From assembly GCF_000364445.2 (NCBI RefSeq), contig NZ_CP043538.1:5351447-5415446 (forward strand): a DNA stretch of 64,000 nt. Direction: 5' to 3'. The DNA comes from Methylobacterium mesophilicum SR1.6/6. Its GTDB lineage: Bacteria > Pseudomonadota > Alphaproteobacteria > Rhizobiales > Beijerinckiaceae. Position numbers and translations under genes: made by a program. Below, piece by piece: positions 41,397-49,471 of the stretch; the first letter of the stretch is position 1, and each line of letters starts with the position of its first letter. The notes under the pieces are model-generated. The model saw nothing but the letters and a program-made list of their open reading frames with translations. It made no database searches and was not told the origin of the DNA.

Positions 41397-42221
41397 ATGA
41401 TCGGCGCCTTCGTCATCGCCTTCCGCGAAGTCATCGAGGCGGGCCTCATCATCTCCATCGTGCTGGCGGCGACCCGGGGAATCCCGGGACGGATGCGCTG
41501 GGTCCTGCTCGGCGTCGCGGGCGGGCTGGCGGGCGCCGGCCTCGTCGCCCTGTTCGCCGAGAAGATCTCCGATGCTTTCGAGGGCAACGGTCAGGACATC
41601 CTGAACGCGTCGGTGCTGATCGTCGCGGTGCTGCTGCTGATCTGGCACAACACCTGGATGAGCAAGCACGGGAAAGAGCTTGCGGGCGAGCTGCGGGCGG
41701 CCGGCGAGGCGGTGCGCTCGGGCGAGCGCGAGGCGGCGGCCCTGTCCATCGTGATCGGCGCGGCGATCCTGCGTGAGGGCGCCGAGTTGGTGCTATTCCT
41801 CTACGGCCTCGTCGCATCGGGCACGTCGGGCGCCGACATCCAGTTCGGCGCGGTCGCCGGCATCGGCGCAGGTGTCCTGCTCTCCGCGGTGACGTATCTC
41901 GGCCTCGCCTCGATCCCGAGCCGCTACGTGTTCTCGGTGACCAGCGTGCTGATCATCTTCCTGGCAGCGGGGCTCGCCGCGCAGGCGGCCCAGTTCCTGG
42001 CCAATGCCGGCGTCGTCGAGGTCCTCGGCCACACCCTCTGGAACAGCTCAGGCCTGATCGCCGAGACGTCCTGGCCGGGCCGCGTGCTGCACGCGCTGGT
42101 CGGCTACACCGACCGTCCCACCGCCCTGCAGGCACTCGTCTACGTGGCCACCATCGCGGTGATGGTCGGCCTGATGCAGTGGAGCGCCGCCGACAAGCGC
42201 CGCGCAGTGCGGGCGGCGTAA
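41397..42221 (+). CDS. ftrC: FTR1-family iron permease
   Basis: 274 aa, about seven TM helices. The iron-motif REVIEAGL (residues 10-17) and REGAELVLFL (126-135) are the two R-E-x-x-E motifs of FTR1 permeases. A hydrophilic loop (WHNTWMSKHGKELAGELRAAG) lies between them. It moves Fe3+ formed from Fe2+ into the cytoplasm. It follows ftrD by about 47 bases, so the four genes are one operon, with the order A-B-D-C. Confidence 0.93.
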   Translation: MIGAFVIAFREVIEAGLIISIVLAATRGIPGRMRWVLLGVAGGLAGAGLVALFAEKISDAFEGNGQDILNASVLIVAVLLLIWHNTWMSKHGKELAGELRAAGEAVRSGEREAAALSIVIGAAILREGAELVLFLYGLVASGTSGADIQFGAVAGIGAGVLLSAVTYLGLASIPSRYVFSVTSVLIIFLAAGLAAQAAQFLANAGVVEVLGHTLWNSSGLIAETSWPGRVLHALVGYTDRPTALQALVYVATIAVMVGLMQWSAADKRRAVRAA

Positions 42222-42311
42222 CGGTTTCGGTTTCGCAAGGTCTGGGACCTGGCGCGTGGTGTTTGGCGAAGCCGGATGGGTAGTCCCGGCGGCCTTCTCA
42301 TGACGGGCGCT

Positions 42312-42350
42312 CCTTTCCCGGACGCCTTCGCTCCAGACGCCCGGGAAAGG
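42312..42350. terminator. Bidirectional hairpin between ftrC and sseA
   Basis: Arms CCTTTCCCGG (42312-42321) and CCGGGAAAGG (42341-42350), with a partially paired interior. It lies between two convergent genes. No clear T-run. Confidence 0.55.
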
Positions 42351-42401
42351 GCCTGCCCCTAAATCGGGCAGTGCCGTCCTGATACGCTGTCGATCGACGC
42401 C

Positions 42402-43250
42402 CTATGGCGCCCCCGTCGCGACCGCCCGGGTCGGGTCGGCACCCCATTCCGACCAGGAGCCGTCGTAGAGGCTCCGGGCTGGGCGTCCCATCGTCTCCAG
42501 CGCCAGCGCGATGATCGCCGCCGTCACACCCGAGCCGCAGGTGGTCACGATCGGCCGGTCCGGGTCGACGCCGTTCTCGGCAAAGACGGATTTCAGCTCG
42601 TCCGGGCTCTTCATCCGCCCGTCGCGCTGGAGCGCCGCGTAGTGCAGGTTGCAGGCGCCCGGCATGTGCCCGGGCCGGACACCGGCCCGCGGCTCCGGCT
42701 CCTCGCCGCGGAACCGCGTCCCCGAGCGGGCATCGACCACCTGGGCCGAGCCGGACTCCAGGGCGCGGGCGACGTCGTCGGCATCCGCCACGGCGCCGTG
42801 GTCGAGGCGGGCCGTGAAGTGGCGGCGCTCGGGCTGGCGCGGCTCGCCCTCCTCGGTGGGGTAGCCCGCCTCGACCCAGGCCGGCAGGCCGCCATCGAGC
42901 ACCAGCGCGTCGCGCACGCCGAAGGCCTTGAGCATCCACCAGACCCGCGGGGCCGAGAACAGCCCTTGGCCGTCGTAGGCCACGATCTGCATTCCATCGC
43001 CGATACCGAGGGCCCGCATGCGGGCGGCGAACACCTCGGGGCGCGGCAGCATGTGCGGCAGGCTCGATTCCGTGTCGCTCATGGCGTCGAGGTCGAAGCG
43101 CCGCGCGCCGGGTATGTGGGCAGCCCGGAACTCGGCCTGCGGATCGCGGCCGGCGGCCGGCAGGTACCACGAGGCGTCGAGCACCACGATGTCGGGGGCG
43201 GCGAGACGGTCGTGCAGCCAGTCGGGGGACACGAGGGGCGCGTGGGCCAT
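42402..43250 (-). CDS. sseA: 3-mercaptopyruvate sulfurtransferase
   Basis: 282 aa with two rhodanese domains. The ATG at 43250 (MAHAPLVSPDWLHDRL) is the family-typical start. The catalytic CGSGVTA loop is at 238-244 (Cys238), with CGSG as in mercaptopyruvate rather than thiosulfate sulfurtransferases. It transfers sulfur from 3-mercaptopyruvate to thiols or cyanide. Other motifs: IVVLDASWYLP, FRAAHIPGARRFDLD, GHMPGACNLHY. Monocistronic. Confidence 0.93.
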   Translation of the reverse strand: MAHAPLVSPDWLHDRLAAPDIVVLDASWYLPAAGRDPQAEFRAAHIPGARRFDLDAMSDTESSLPHMLPRPEVFAARMRALGIGDGMQIVAYDGQGLFSAPRVWWMLKAFGVRDALVLDGGLPAWVEAGYPTEEGEPRQPERRHFTARLDHGAVADADDVARALESGSAQVVDARSGTRFRGEEPEPRAGVRPGHMPGACNLHYAALQRDGRMKSPDELKSVFAENGVDPDRPIVTTCGSGVTAAIIALALETMGRPARSLYDGSWSEWGADPTRAVATGAP

Positions 43251-43628
43251 GGTCGGCGGGTCCGGCTCTGTTGGCAGAGGGCGCACCAAATCACAGGTCC
43301 CGCCGGGTTGCACCTCCGAGCCACGTCCGATCGGGAGCGTTCGGACGGTTTCGTCAGCGCCGCCGAATGGCAATCAAGCCCGCGCGGATTGCGTCGAGCT
43401 ACGCATCCCGCACCGTGGTCCGATGCGCTCAATGCAGGTTGGTCTTGTTTTAAAACGTCGTAACCCCAGTTACGACAACACGATGACGCCGATCGCGTCG
43501 GTCCCTGCGGCCGGCATCGCGCTGGCCGCTCCGGTCGCCGCTCCTCTGGACGCGAGACGGGGTCGCCGCCTGAACGAAAGGCGTCTCACCCTCCCTGTCT
43601 GCCGGGGCGTCCGCACCCACCGAGCAGG
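43251..43628. other. Intergenic stretch with two adjacent palindromes
   Basis: 378 bases without a supported gene. At 43447-43456 is the palindrome GTTTTAAAAC; it is followed at once by GTCGTAAC-CCCA-GTTACGAC (43457-43476), a perfect 8-bp inverted repeat. They could be promoter and operator elements for the gene at 43629; the rest is featureless. Confidence 0.35.
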
Positions 43629-43886
43629 ATGCTTATTGAGCCGATCGACACCATGAATCAACTCGTCCGCATGTCCCAGATCGGCGATGCCGAGACCGTC
43701 GAGGAGCCGTCCGCCGACCTGCGCGTGCCCTTCGCGCAGTCCGGCGCCTTCGTGTGCAAGTACATCATCGGTGAGCCCAACGACCGCGCCATCTGCTGCG
43801 GCGCGCCGGTCTCCGACGGCAAGAGCTGGTGCGCCTATCACCGGCGGATCGTGTTCGAGCCGACCCGCCCCGGCCGGATCCGCTGA
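43629..43886 (+). CDS. GcrA C-terminal-domain-like zinc-finger protein
   Basis: 85 aa. The C-terminal half (FVCKYIIGEPNDRAICCGAPVSDGKSWCAYHRRIVFEPTRP) resembles the C-terminal region of GcrA (C..I.D....HFCG......YC..H....), with Cys and His residues placed for one zinc. The N-terminal HTH of GcrA is missing. GcrA activates methylation-dependent cell-cycle genes with sigma70, so this small protein could be a partial competitor or a separate adaptor. Start candidates are the ATG at 43629 and at 43653. It is the only plus-strand gene between sseA and the pilus operon. Confidence 0.7.
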   Translation: MLIEPIDTMNQLVRMSQIGDAETVEEPSADLRVPFAQSGAFVCKYIIGEPNDRAICCGAPVSDGKSWCAYHRRIVFEPTRPGRIR

Positions 43887-43911
43887 GCGGCGGGCCCTCG
43901 GGCCCCGGCCG

Positions 43912-44889
43912 TCACTGCGTCCGCATGATCTGGATCACCGCCGGGGTGATGATGACGACGAACAGCACCGGCAGGAAGAACAGGATCATCGGGACCGTGA
44001 GCTTGGGCGGCAGGGCCGCGGCCTTCTTCTCAGCCTCATTCATGCGCTGGTCGCGGCTTTCCTGCGCCAGCACTCGCAGCGCCTGGCCGATGGGCGTCCC
44101 GTAGCGCTCGGCTTGGATCAGGGCGGTCGCCACGGCCTTTACCGGGTCGAGCCCGGTGCGCAGAACGAGGTTCTCGTAGGCTTGGCGCCGGTCCGGCAGG
44201 AAAGACATCTCGGCAGTCATCAGCGCGAGTTCCTCGGCCAGAACGACCGAGGAGGTGGCGATCTCGGTGCTCACCTTCCGGAAGGCGTGCTCGATCGCCA
44301 TGCCGGATTCGACGCAGATCAGCGTGAGGTCGAGGGCGTCCGGCCACGCCTTCCGGATCTCCGTCTGGCGCTTTTTGGCTGCATTGACCAGGAACAGCTC
44401 CGGCGCCTTGATGCCTCCATAGGCCGCGCCCACCACGAGTCCGAACCGCACGAGGTAGGAGGCGTCGAGCCCCTCCAGCACGAACAGGTAGAACAGGGCC
44501 GCGATCACCGAGCCGATCGGCACGACGAGGCGGAAGAACAGGAACGCCGTCTCCGCCCCCTGTCCCCGATAGCCCGCCATCATCAGCTTGCGCTTGGCCG
44601 TGTCGGTGCCGAGCCAGCGGTGCAGCTGATACCGCTCGACGATGGACTTCATGTAGGCCTTCGGCGCCACGCGCAGCGTGGCCCGGTTCTGGCCGCGGTC
44701 GCCCAGCGCACGCTCTCGCCGCCGGATCTGCTCGCGCTCGTCGCTGACGAGCTTCATGCGCCTGGCGAGCTTGTCGGTCTCGAAGAAGGGCTGCGCCACC
44801 GCGAAGGCGGTCGCGGCGGCCGCCACGGAGGTCAGCAGCATCCCCATGAAGCGGGGATCGAACAGCTTTGCGGCGATGTCGTCGATCAT
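43912..44889 (-). CDS. tadC: Tad pilus assembly inner-membrane protein TadC (type II secretion F family)
   Basis: 325 aa. An N-terminal TM is followed by the GspF-like core with two further TMs: KRQTEIRKAWPDALDLTLICVESGMAIEHAFRKVS, EELALMTAEMSFLPDRRQAYENL, GTPIGQALRVLAQESRDQRMNEAEKKAAALPPKLT (positions about 175-300), then PMILFFLPVLFVVII at the C-terminal end. With TadB it forms the membrane platform of the Tad pilus. It is the last gene of the operon here, with tadB upstream; tadD is not present next to it. Confidence 0.9.
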   Translation of the reverse strand: MIDDIAAKLFDPRFMGMLLTSVAAAATAFAVAQPFFETDKLARRMKLVSDEREQIRRRERALGDRGQNRATLRVAPKAYMKSIVERYQLHRWLGTDTAKRKLMMAGYRGQGAETAFLFFRLVVPIGSVIAALFYLFVLEGLDASYLVRFGLVVGAAYGGIKAPELFLVNAAKKRQTEIRKAWPDALDLTLICVESGMAIEHAFRKVSTEIATSSVVLAEELALMTAEMSFLPDRRQAYENLVLRTGLDPVKAVATALIQAERYGTPIGQALRVLAQESRDQRMNEAEKKAAALPPKLTVPMILFFLPVLFVVIITPAVIQIMRTQ

Positions 44890-44921
44890 GGGGTCGGATC
44901 CGAAAACATGCGCGCGACGCC

Positions 44922-45910
44922 TCAGAAATCGAAGGCGATCATCTTTTTGATGGTGAAGATGCCGATCGACATCCAGATCGCCGCCCCGACCAGCGCGATC
45001 TTGCCGATGTCCGTGGTCCAGAGCAGCGAGATGTAGTCGGGGCTCGTCAGGGTAGTGATGCCCGCGACTCCGAAGGGCAGGCAGGCGATGATCGAGGCCG
45101 AGGCCTTGGCCTCCATGCTCATCGCCTTGACCTTGCCGCGCATCTTGGAGCGGTCGCGCAGCACCACGGAAAGGTTGTTCAGCGCCTCCGACAGGTTGCC
45201 GCCCGATTGCTGCTGGATGTTGATCACGATCGCGAAGAAGTTCACCTCGGCGGTGGGCACCCGCTCGACCAGACGCGTGCAGGCCTCGCCGAGCGACAGG
45301 CCCATCGCCTGGGTCTCCACGACGGTCCGGAACTCGCTGCGCACGGGCTCCTCCGCCTCCCGCGAGACCATGCGGAAGCAGTCGCCCACCGGGATGCCAG
45401 TGCGGATGCCGCGCACCACCACGTCGACGGCGTTGGGCAGTTCCTTGTTGAACTTCGCGATGCGCTTCAGCCGCAGGTGCCGCAGCAGCCAGGCCGGCAC
45501 GCCGAACCCCCCGCAAAGGCGGCGCCGACGCCGACGATCGGGTTGTCGGTGATCACGAAGAGCAGGAGCCCGAGGATCGCGGCGCTGACGGCCGAGACTA
45601 TGTAGAAGGTCTGCTTCGTCCAGGCTAGGCCGGCGCGGGCGAGCTTCAGCTCCACGGTGGCCTTCGTGGCGCCCTTCGCCTTGGCCTCGATCTCGCTCAG
45701 GGTCTTGGCGACCTGCTCGCGACGGTTGATCGCGACACCCCGGATCGCCGTCCCGGAGGCCGAGACGCCGATCGTCTTCAGGCGCTTGCTCGCCCGGCGC
45801 TCGCCGCTGAGGAGGGGCAAGATCGCCACGTAGGCGACCGCCGCCACCGCGATGCCGATCAGGCCCGCGGCGATCGGCATGTTGGCGGTGGGGATGGCGA
45901 GGTCCGGCAT
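44922..45910 (-). pseudogene. tadB: TadB pilus assembly protein, frameshifted
   Basis: The N-terminal half (45910 down to about 45510, MPDLAIPTANMPIAAGLIGIA, two TMs) and the C-terminal half (about 45500 to 44922; WLLRHLRLKRIAKFNKELPNAVDVVVRGIRTGIPVGDCF, FAIVINIQQQSGGNLSEALNN and C-terminal TMs) are both intact but in different frames. In the + strand the run C6 at 45507-45512 needs one more C to give the expected AFAGGFGVPAWLLRHL. TadB is the platform partner of TadC. The break lies in the linker between the TM region and the GspF domain. Confidence 0.85.
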
Positions 45911-45926
45911 GGGTTAAGATCCCCGC

Positions 45927-47369
45927 TCAGGCTCGGTCGACGACTTCGGCCGCGTCGAGCGCCTCGCCGAGGCGGCGCTCCAGTCCATAGTAGCGGGCGC
46001 GCTCCCAGAATTTGGGCCGTCCGATGCCGGTCGACCGATGGCGGCCGATCAGCTTGCCGTTCGCGTCCTCTCCGACGATGTCGTAGAGAAAGACGTCCTG
46101 GGTGGTGATGACGTCGCCCTCCATGCCGATCACCTCGGTGATGTGGGTGATGCGGCGGGAGCCGTCGCGCAGGCGCATGGCCTGGATCACCACGTCGATC
46201 GAACCGCAGATCATCTCGCGCAGGGTCTTCGAGGGTAGGGTGAAGCCGCCCATCGAGATCATCGACTCAATACGCGACAGGCACTCGCGCGGGCTGTTGG
46301 CGTGGAGCGTGCCCATCGAGCCGTCGTGGCCGGTGTTCATCGCCTGCAGCAGGTCGAAGGCTTCCGGTCCGCGCACCTCGCCGACGATGATCCGCTCGGG
46401 CCGCATGCGCAGGCAGTTCTTGACGAGGTCGCGCATGGTGACTTGGCCCTGGCCCTCCATGTTGGGCGGGCGCGTCTCCAGGCGCACCACGTGCGGCTGC
46501 TGGAGCTGGAGCTCCGCCGCGTCCTCGCAGGTGATCACACGCTCGTCGTGCTCGATGAAGGCGGTGAGGCAGTTCAGCAGCGTGGTCTTGCCCGAGCCCG
46601 TGCCGCCCGAGATCACCACGTTGCAGCGCGACTGGCCGATGATCTTGAGCACCTCCGCGCCCTCGGGCGAGATTGCCCCGAAGCGCACGAGTTGCTCCAG
46701 GGTCAGCTTGTCCTTCTTGAACTTGCGGATGGTGAGCGCCGGGCCGTCGATGGCGAGCGGCGGCGCGATCACGTTGACGCGGGAGCCGTCCGGCAGGCGC
46801 GCGTCGCAGATCGGGGAGGCGTCGTCGACGCGCCGGCCGACCTGGCTGACGATCCGCTGGCAGATGTTCATCAGCTGCTGGTTGTCGCGGAACCGCACGC
46901 TGGTCAGCTGGATCTTGCCCCCGACCTCGATGAAGGTCCGGTTGGCGCCGTTGACCATGATGTCGGCGATGTCGTCGCGGGCGAGCAGGGGCTCAAGCGG
47001 GCCGTAGCCCAGCACGTCGTTGCAGATGTCGTCGAGCAACTCCTCCTGCTCGGCGATGGATAGGACGATGTTCTTGAGCCCGATGATCTCCGTGACGATG
47101 TCGCGGATTTCCTCGCGCGCCGTCTCGGCATCGAGGCGCGAGAGCTGGGTGAGGTCGATCGCCTCGATGAGCGCGCCGAAGATCAGGCTCTTGGTGCGGT
47201 AGTAGTCTTCGGACCGCACGGTCTCGACGACCAGGGGCGCGGTGGGCTCGGTCCGCTTGGCCGGCGCCGTCGTCTCGCGCTGGGTCGAGGCCGCAGGCGC
47301 GGCAGTCCGCGCCTGCGGGACCGGCGGGGCCGCAGCGGGTGCGCCGCCGACCTGCCGTCTACCGAACAT
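45927..47369 (-). CDS. cpaF: Tad pilus secretion ATPase CpaF/TadA
   Basis: 480 aa. The Walker A GGTGSGKT is at residues 255-262. The Asp box (VITCEDAAELQLQQPHVVRLETR), Walker B-like region (RMRPERIIVGEVRGPEAFDLLQAMNTGHDGSMGTLHANS) and His box are all in place, as in secretion ATPases of the GspE/PilB class. The N-terminal ~55 residues are Ala/Pro-rich. It powers pilin extrusion and retraction, and sits between cpaE and tadB. Confidence 0.95.
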   Translation of the reverse strand: MFGRRQVGGAPAAAPPVPQARTAAPAASTQRETTAPAKRTEPTAPLVVETVRSEDYYRTKSLIFGALIEAIDLTQLSRLDAETAREEIRDIVTEIIGLKNIVLSIAEQEELLDDICNDVLGYGPLEPLLARDDIADIMVNGANRTFIEVGGKIQLTSVRFRDNQQLMNICQRIVSQVGRRVDDASPICDARLPDGSRVNVIAPPLAIDGPALTIRKFKKDKLTLEQLVRFGAISPEGAEVLKIIGQSRCNVVISGGTGSGKTTLLNCLTAFIEHDERVITCEDAAELQLQQPHVVRLETRPPNMEGQGQVTMRDLVKNCLRMRPERIIVGEVRGPEAFDLLQAMNTGHDGSMGTLHANSPRECLSRIESMISMGGFTLPSKTLREMICGSIDVVIQAMRLRDGSRRITHITEVIGMEGDVITTQDVFLYDIVGEDANGKLIGRHRSTGIGRPKFWERARYYGLERRLGEALDAAEVVDRA

Positions 47370-47396
47370 GGGTCGGATCCTCGTCGCGCCGCCGCA

Positions 47397-48656
47397 TCAC
47401 GACGCCTTCCGGCCCGGGAGCTTGGCTCCCGCGAGCTTGGCGAGCAGCGGTTCGAGGAGGCTCTGGCGCCCCCGTCGCGTCTCCGGCCGGCCGAGTGTCG
47501 CGGCCGCCAGGTCATTGAACAGGTCCGCGACCTTCGAGCCCGCCTGGATCTCGGCGATCATCTGCCCGTTATTGGCGGCGGTGCCGAACAGGGCCGGCTC
47601 GAAGGGAATGGTGAGGGCGATCGGGGCCTCCAGGGCCTTGGCGAACTCGGCGGTCCCGATCTCAGGCCGCTTGGGCACGCCGACGCCGTTGAGCAGGATC
47701 CGCGGCGGCTGATCGTTCGGGCGGCCGTGCTTGAGCGCGCCCAGCAGGTTCTTGGTGTTGCGCAGGCAGGCGAGGTCCGGACCCGCGACGATCAGGATCT
47801 CGTCGGCCGCCGTGAGGACGCGCTTCGACCACGCGCTCCACTGGTGCGGGACGTCGAGCACCACGCAGGGCACGCTCGCCCGCATGTACTCGATCAGCGC
47901 ATCGAAGGCCGGCTCGGACAGGTCGATGGTCCGGTCGAGGCTCGCGGGCGCCGAGAGCAGGCTCAGGTTATCGCTGCACTTCGACAGCAGACGTTCGACC
48001 AGCGCCGAATCCAGACGCTCGGGGGCGAACACCGCCTCGGCGATGCCCTGCGGCGGGTCCTGGTTGAAGTTCAGCGAGGCCGTGCCGAAGGCGATGTCGA
48101 GATCGGCGATCACCGTCTGGACGCCCTGGCCGCGGGCAACCGCCCAGGCGAAGTTGTGCGCCACCGTGGAGGCGCCGATGCCGCCCTTCACGCCGTAGAC
48201 CGCCACGGTGCGGCCCACCGGCTTGACCCCCGGGGCGGTGAACAGGTCGGAGATCGCCGCGATCAGTGTCAGCGGATCGACCGGCGCCATCAGGTAGTCG
48301 GACACGCCGCGCTGGATCAGCTGGCGGTAGAGCACCACGTCGTTGAGATGGCCGATCACCAGGACGCGGGTGCCCTCGTCGCAGACCTCGGCCAGGGCGT
48401 CCAGGCACTCGATCGGCTTGGAGCGCGGTCCCTGCGTCTCGAGGATGATGACGTTGGGCGTCGGCGCGTGCCGGTAAGCCTCGATCGCCGCGGCGCCGCC
48501 GCCCATCCGGACCTTGACCTGCGCCTTCTGCATGCGCCGGTCGAGGGCGGCCCCCTCGATCAGCGCCGCGGTCTCGCTGGTCTCGCAGAACGCCTGGATG
48601 GTGATCCGGGGCACCGGGGCGATCGTGCGCTCGGTTGTCTCGGACTGGTCTGCCAT
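47397..48656 (-). CDS. cpaE: Pilus assembly protein CpaE, ParA/MinD-like ATPase
   Basis: 419 aa. A response-regulator-like N-terminal domain (IILETQGPRSKPIECLDALAEVCDEG, VSDYLMAPVDPLTLIAAI) is followed by a ParA/MinD ATPase with the deviant Walker A KGGIGAST (157-164). VIADLDIAFGTASLNF carries the Mg-binding Asp. CpaE localises the pilus machine at the cell pole. Start ATG 48656; the gap to cpaD is 56 bases, so the operon continues. Confidence 0.93.
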   Translation of the reverse strand: MADQSETTERTIAPVPRITIQAFCETSETAALIEGAALDRRMQKAQVKVRMGGGAAAIEAYRHAPTPNVIILETQGPRSKPIECLDALAEVCDEGTRVLVIGHLNDVVLYRQLIQRGVSDYLMAPVDPLTLIAAISDLFTAPGVKPVGRTVAVYGVKGGIGASTVAHNFAWAVARGQGVQTVIADLDIAFGTASLNFNQDPPQGIAEAVFAPERLDSALVERLLSKCSDNLSLLSAPASLDRTIDLSEPAFDALIEYMRASVPCVVLDVPHQWSAWSKRVLTAADEILIVAGPDLACLRNTKNLLGALKHGRPNDQPPRILLNGVGVPKRPEIGTAEFAKALEAPIALTIPFEPALFGTAANNGQMIAEIQAGSKVADLFNDLAAATLGRPETRRGRQSLLEPLLAKLAGAKLPGRKAS

Positions 48657-48712
48657 GACGGCGCTTTCAGGTTCGCGTTCGGGGTGCGGCGTCGGATGTG
48701 GGCGCGGCAGTT

Positions 48713-49453
48713 CTACTGGCCGACCTGAGACTTGACGGCGGTCTGCCCATCTTGCCGCCATGTGGTTGACGGATCCTTGCCGTCCCGCAACTGGCCGATG
48801 TCCCTGACCCGCTTGACCGTGTCGATGCGGCCCTCGGGCCGTCCGCGCACGAGGTCGACCGGGTCCGCCACCTGGGCGGCCACGTTCGACTGCATGGCGC
48901 AACCCAGGTTCCAGCTCGGGCGGTTGCTGTAATCGACTTGGAAGCTCGAGGTGCCGAGGTCCTGCGGCCACAGCCCGCACTGGTCCGACACCTTGGCCTG
49001 CATGCGCTGAAAGCTCAGGCGGATCGGCGCGGCGAGGGTCGGCGCAGTGACTGCGTAGCCGGTGATCGCGATCTCCCGGGCGCCGACGCCGTTCTGGCCG
49101 CCGAGCCCGCGCAGGGCCGCCGCCGTCCGCTCGACGGCGGGCGCGAGGGCCGGCGGCACGCCCCTGGGCACCTCCATCAGCAGGACGCCGCGGCCGAAGC
49201 GGCGGTATTCCAGCATGAAGGCGTCGATATCGGCGGTCTGGCGCGGGTCGAGATGACCGACCCCGGTGGGGAACACGTCGAGGCTGCGGGTGCCGTCGGC
49301 CAGCACGATCGGATGGCGGGCGCGGTAATCCGAAACCGCGATGTCGCCGGTGGTGGCAGGGTCGCTCTTGCAGCCGGACGCCAGGGCGCCGAGGGCGCAG
49401 GCGGCGAGCAGGCTGCCGAGGCGTGGCAGGGCGGACGGGTGGCGTCGGGTCAT
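48713..49453 (-). CDS. cpaD: Pilus assembly lipoprotein CpaD
   Basis: 246 aa. The signal peptide ends in a lipobox (ALASGC), so it is a lipoprotein. The mature part (ARHPIVLADGTRSLDVFPTG, DIDAFMLEYRRFGRG, QCGLWPQDL, YSNRPSWNLGCAMQSNVAAQVADPVDLVRGR) is the CpaD domain, which supports the CpaC secretin in the outer membrane. It follows cpaC by 18 bases. Confidence 0.93.
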   Translation of the reverse strand: MTRRHPSALPRLGSLLAACALGALASGCKSDPATTGDIAVSDYRARHPIVLADGTRSLDVFPTGVGHLDPRQTADIDAFMLEYRRFGRGVLLMEVPRGVPPALAPAVERTAAALRGLGGQNGVGAREIAITGYAVTAPTLAAPIRLSFQRMQAKVSDQCGLWPQDLGTSSFQVDYSNRPSWNLGCAMQSNVAAQVADPVDLVRGRPEGRIDTVKRVRDIGQLRDGKDPSTTWRQDGQTAVKSQVGQ

Positions 49454-49471
49454 GGATCCGGTCCTCGGGCC

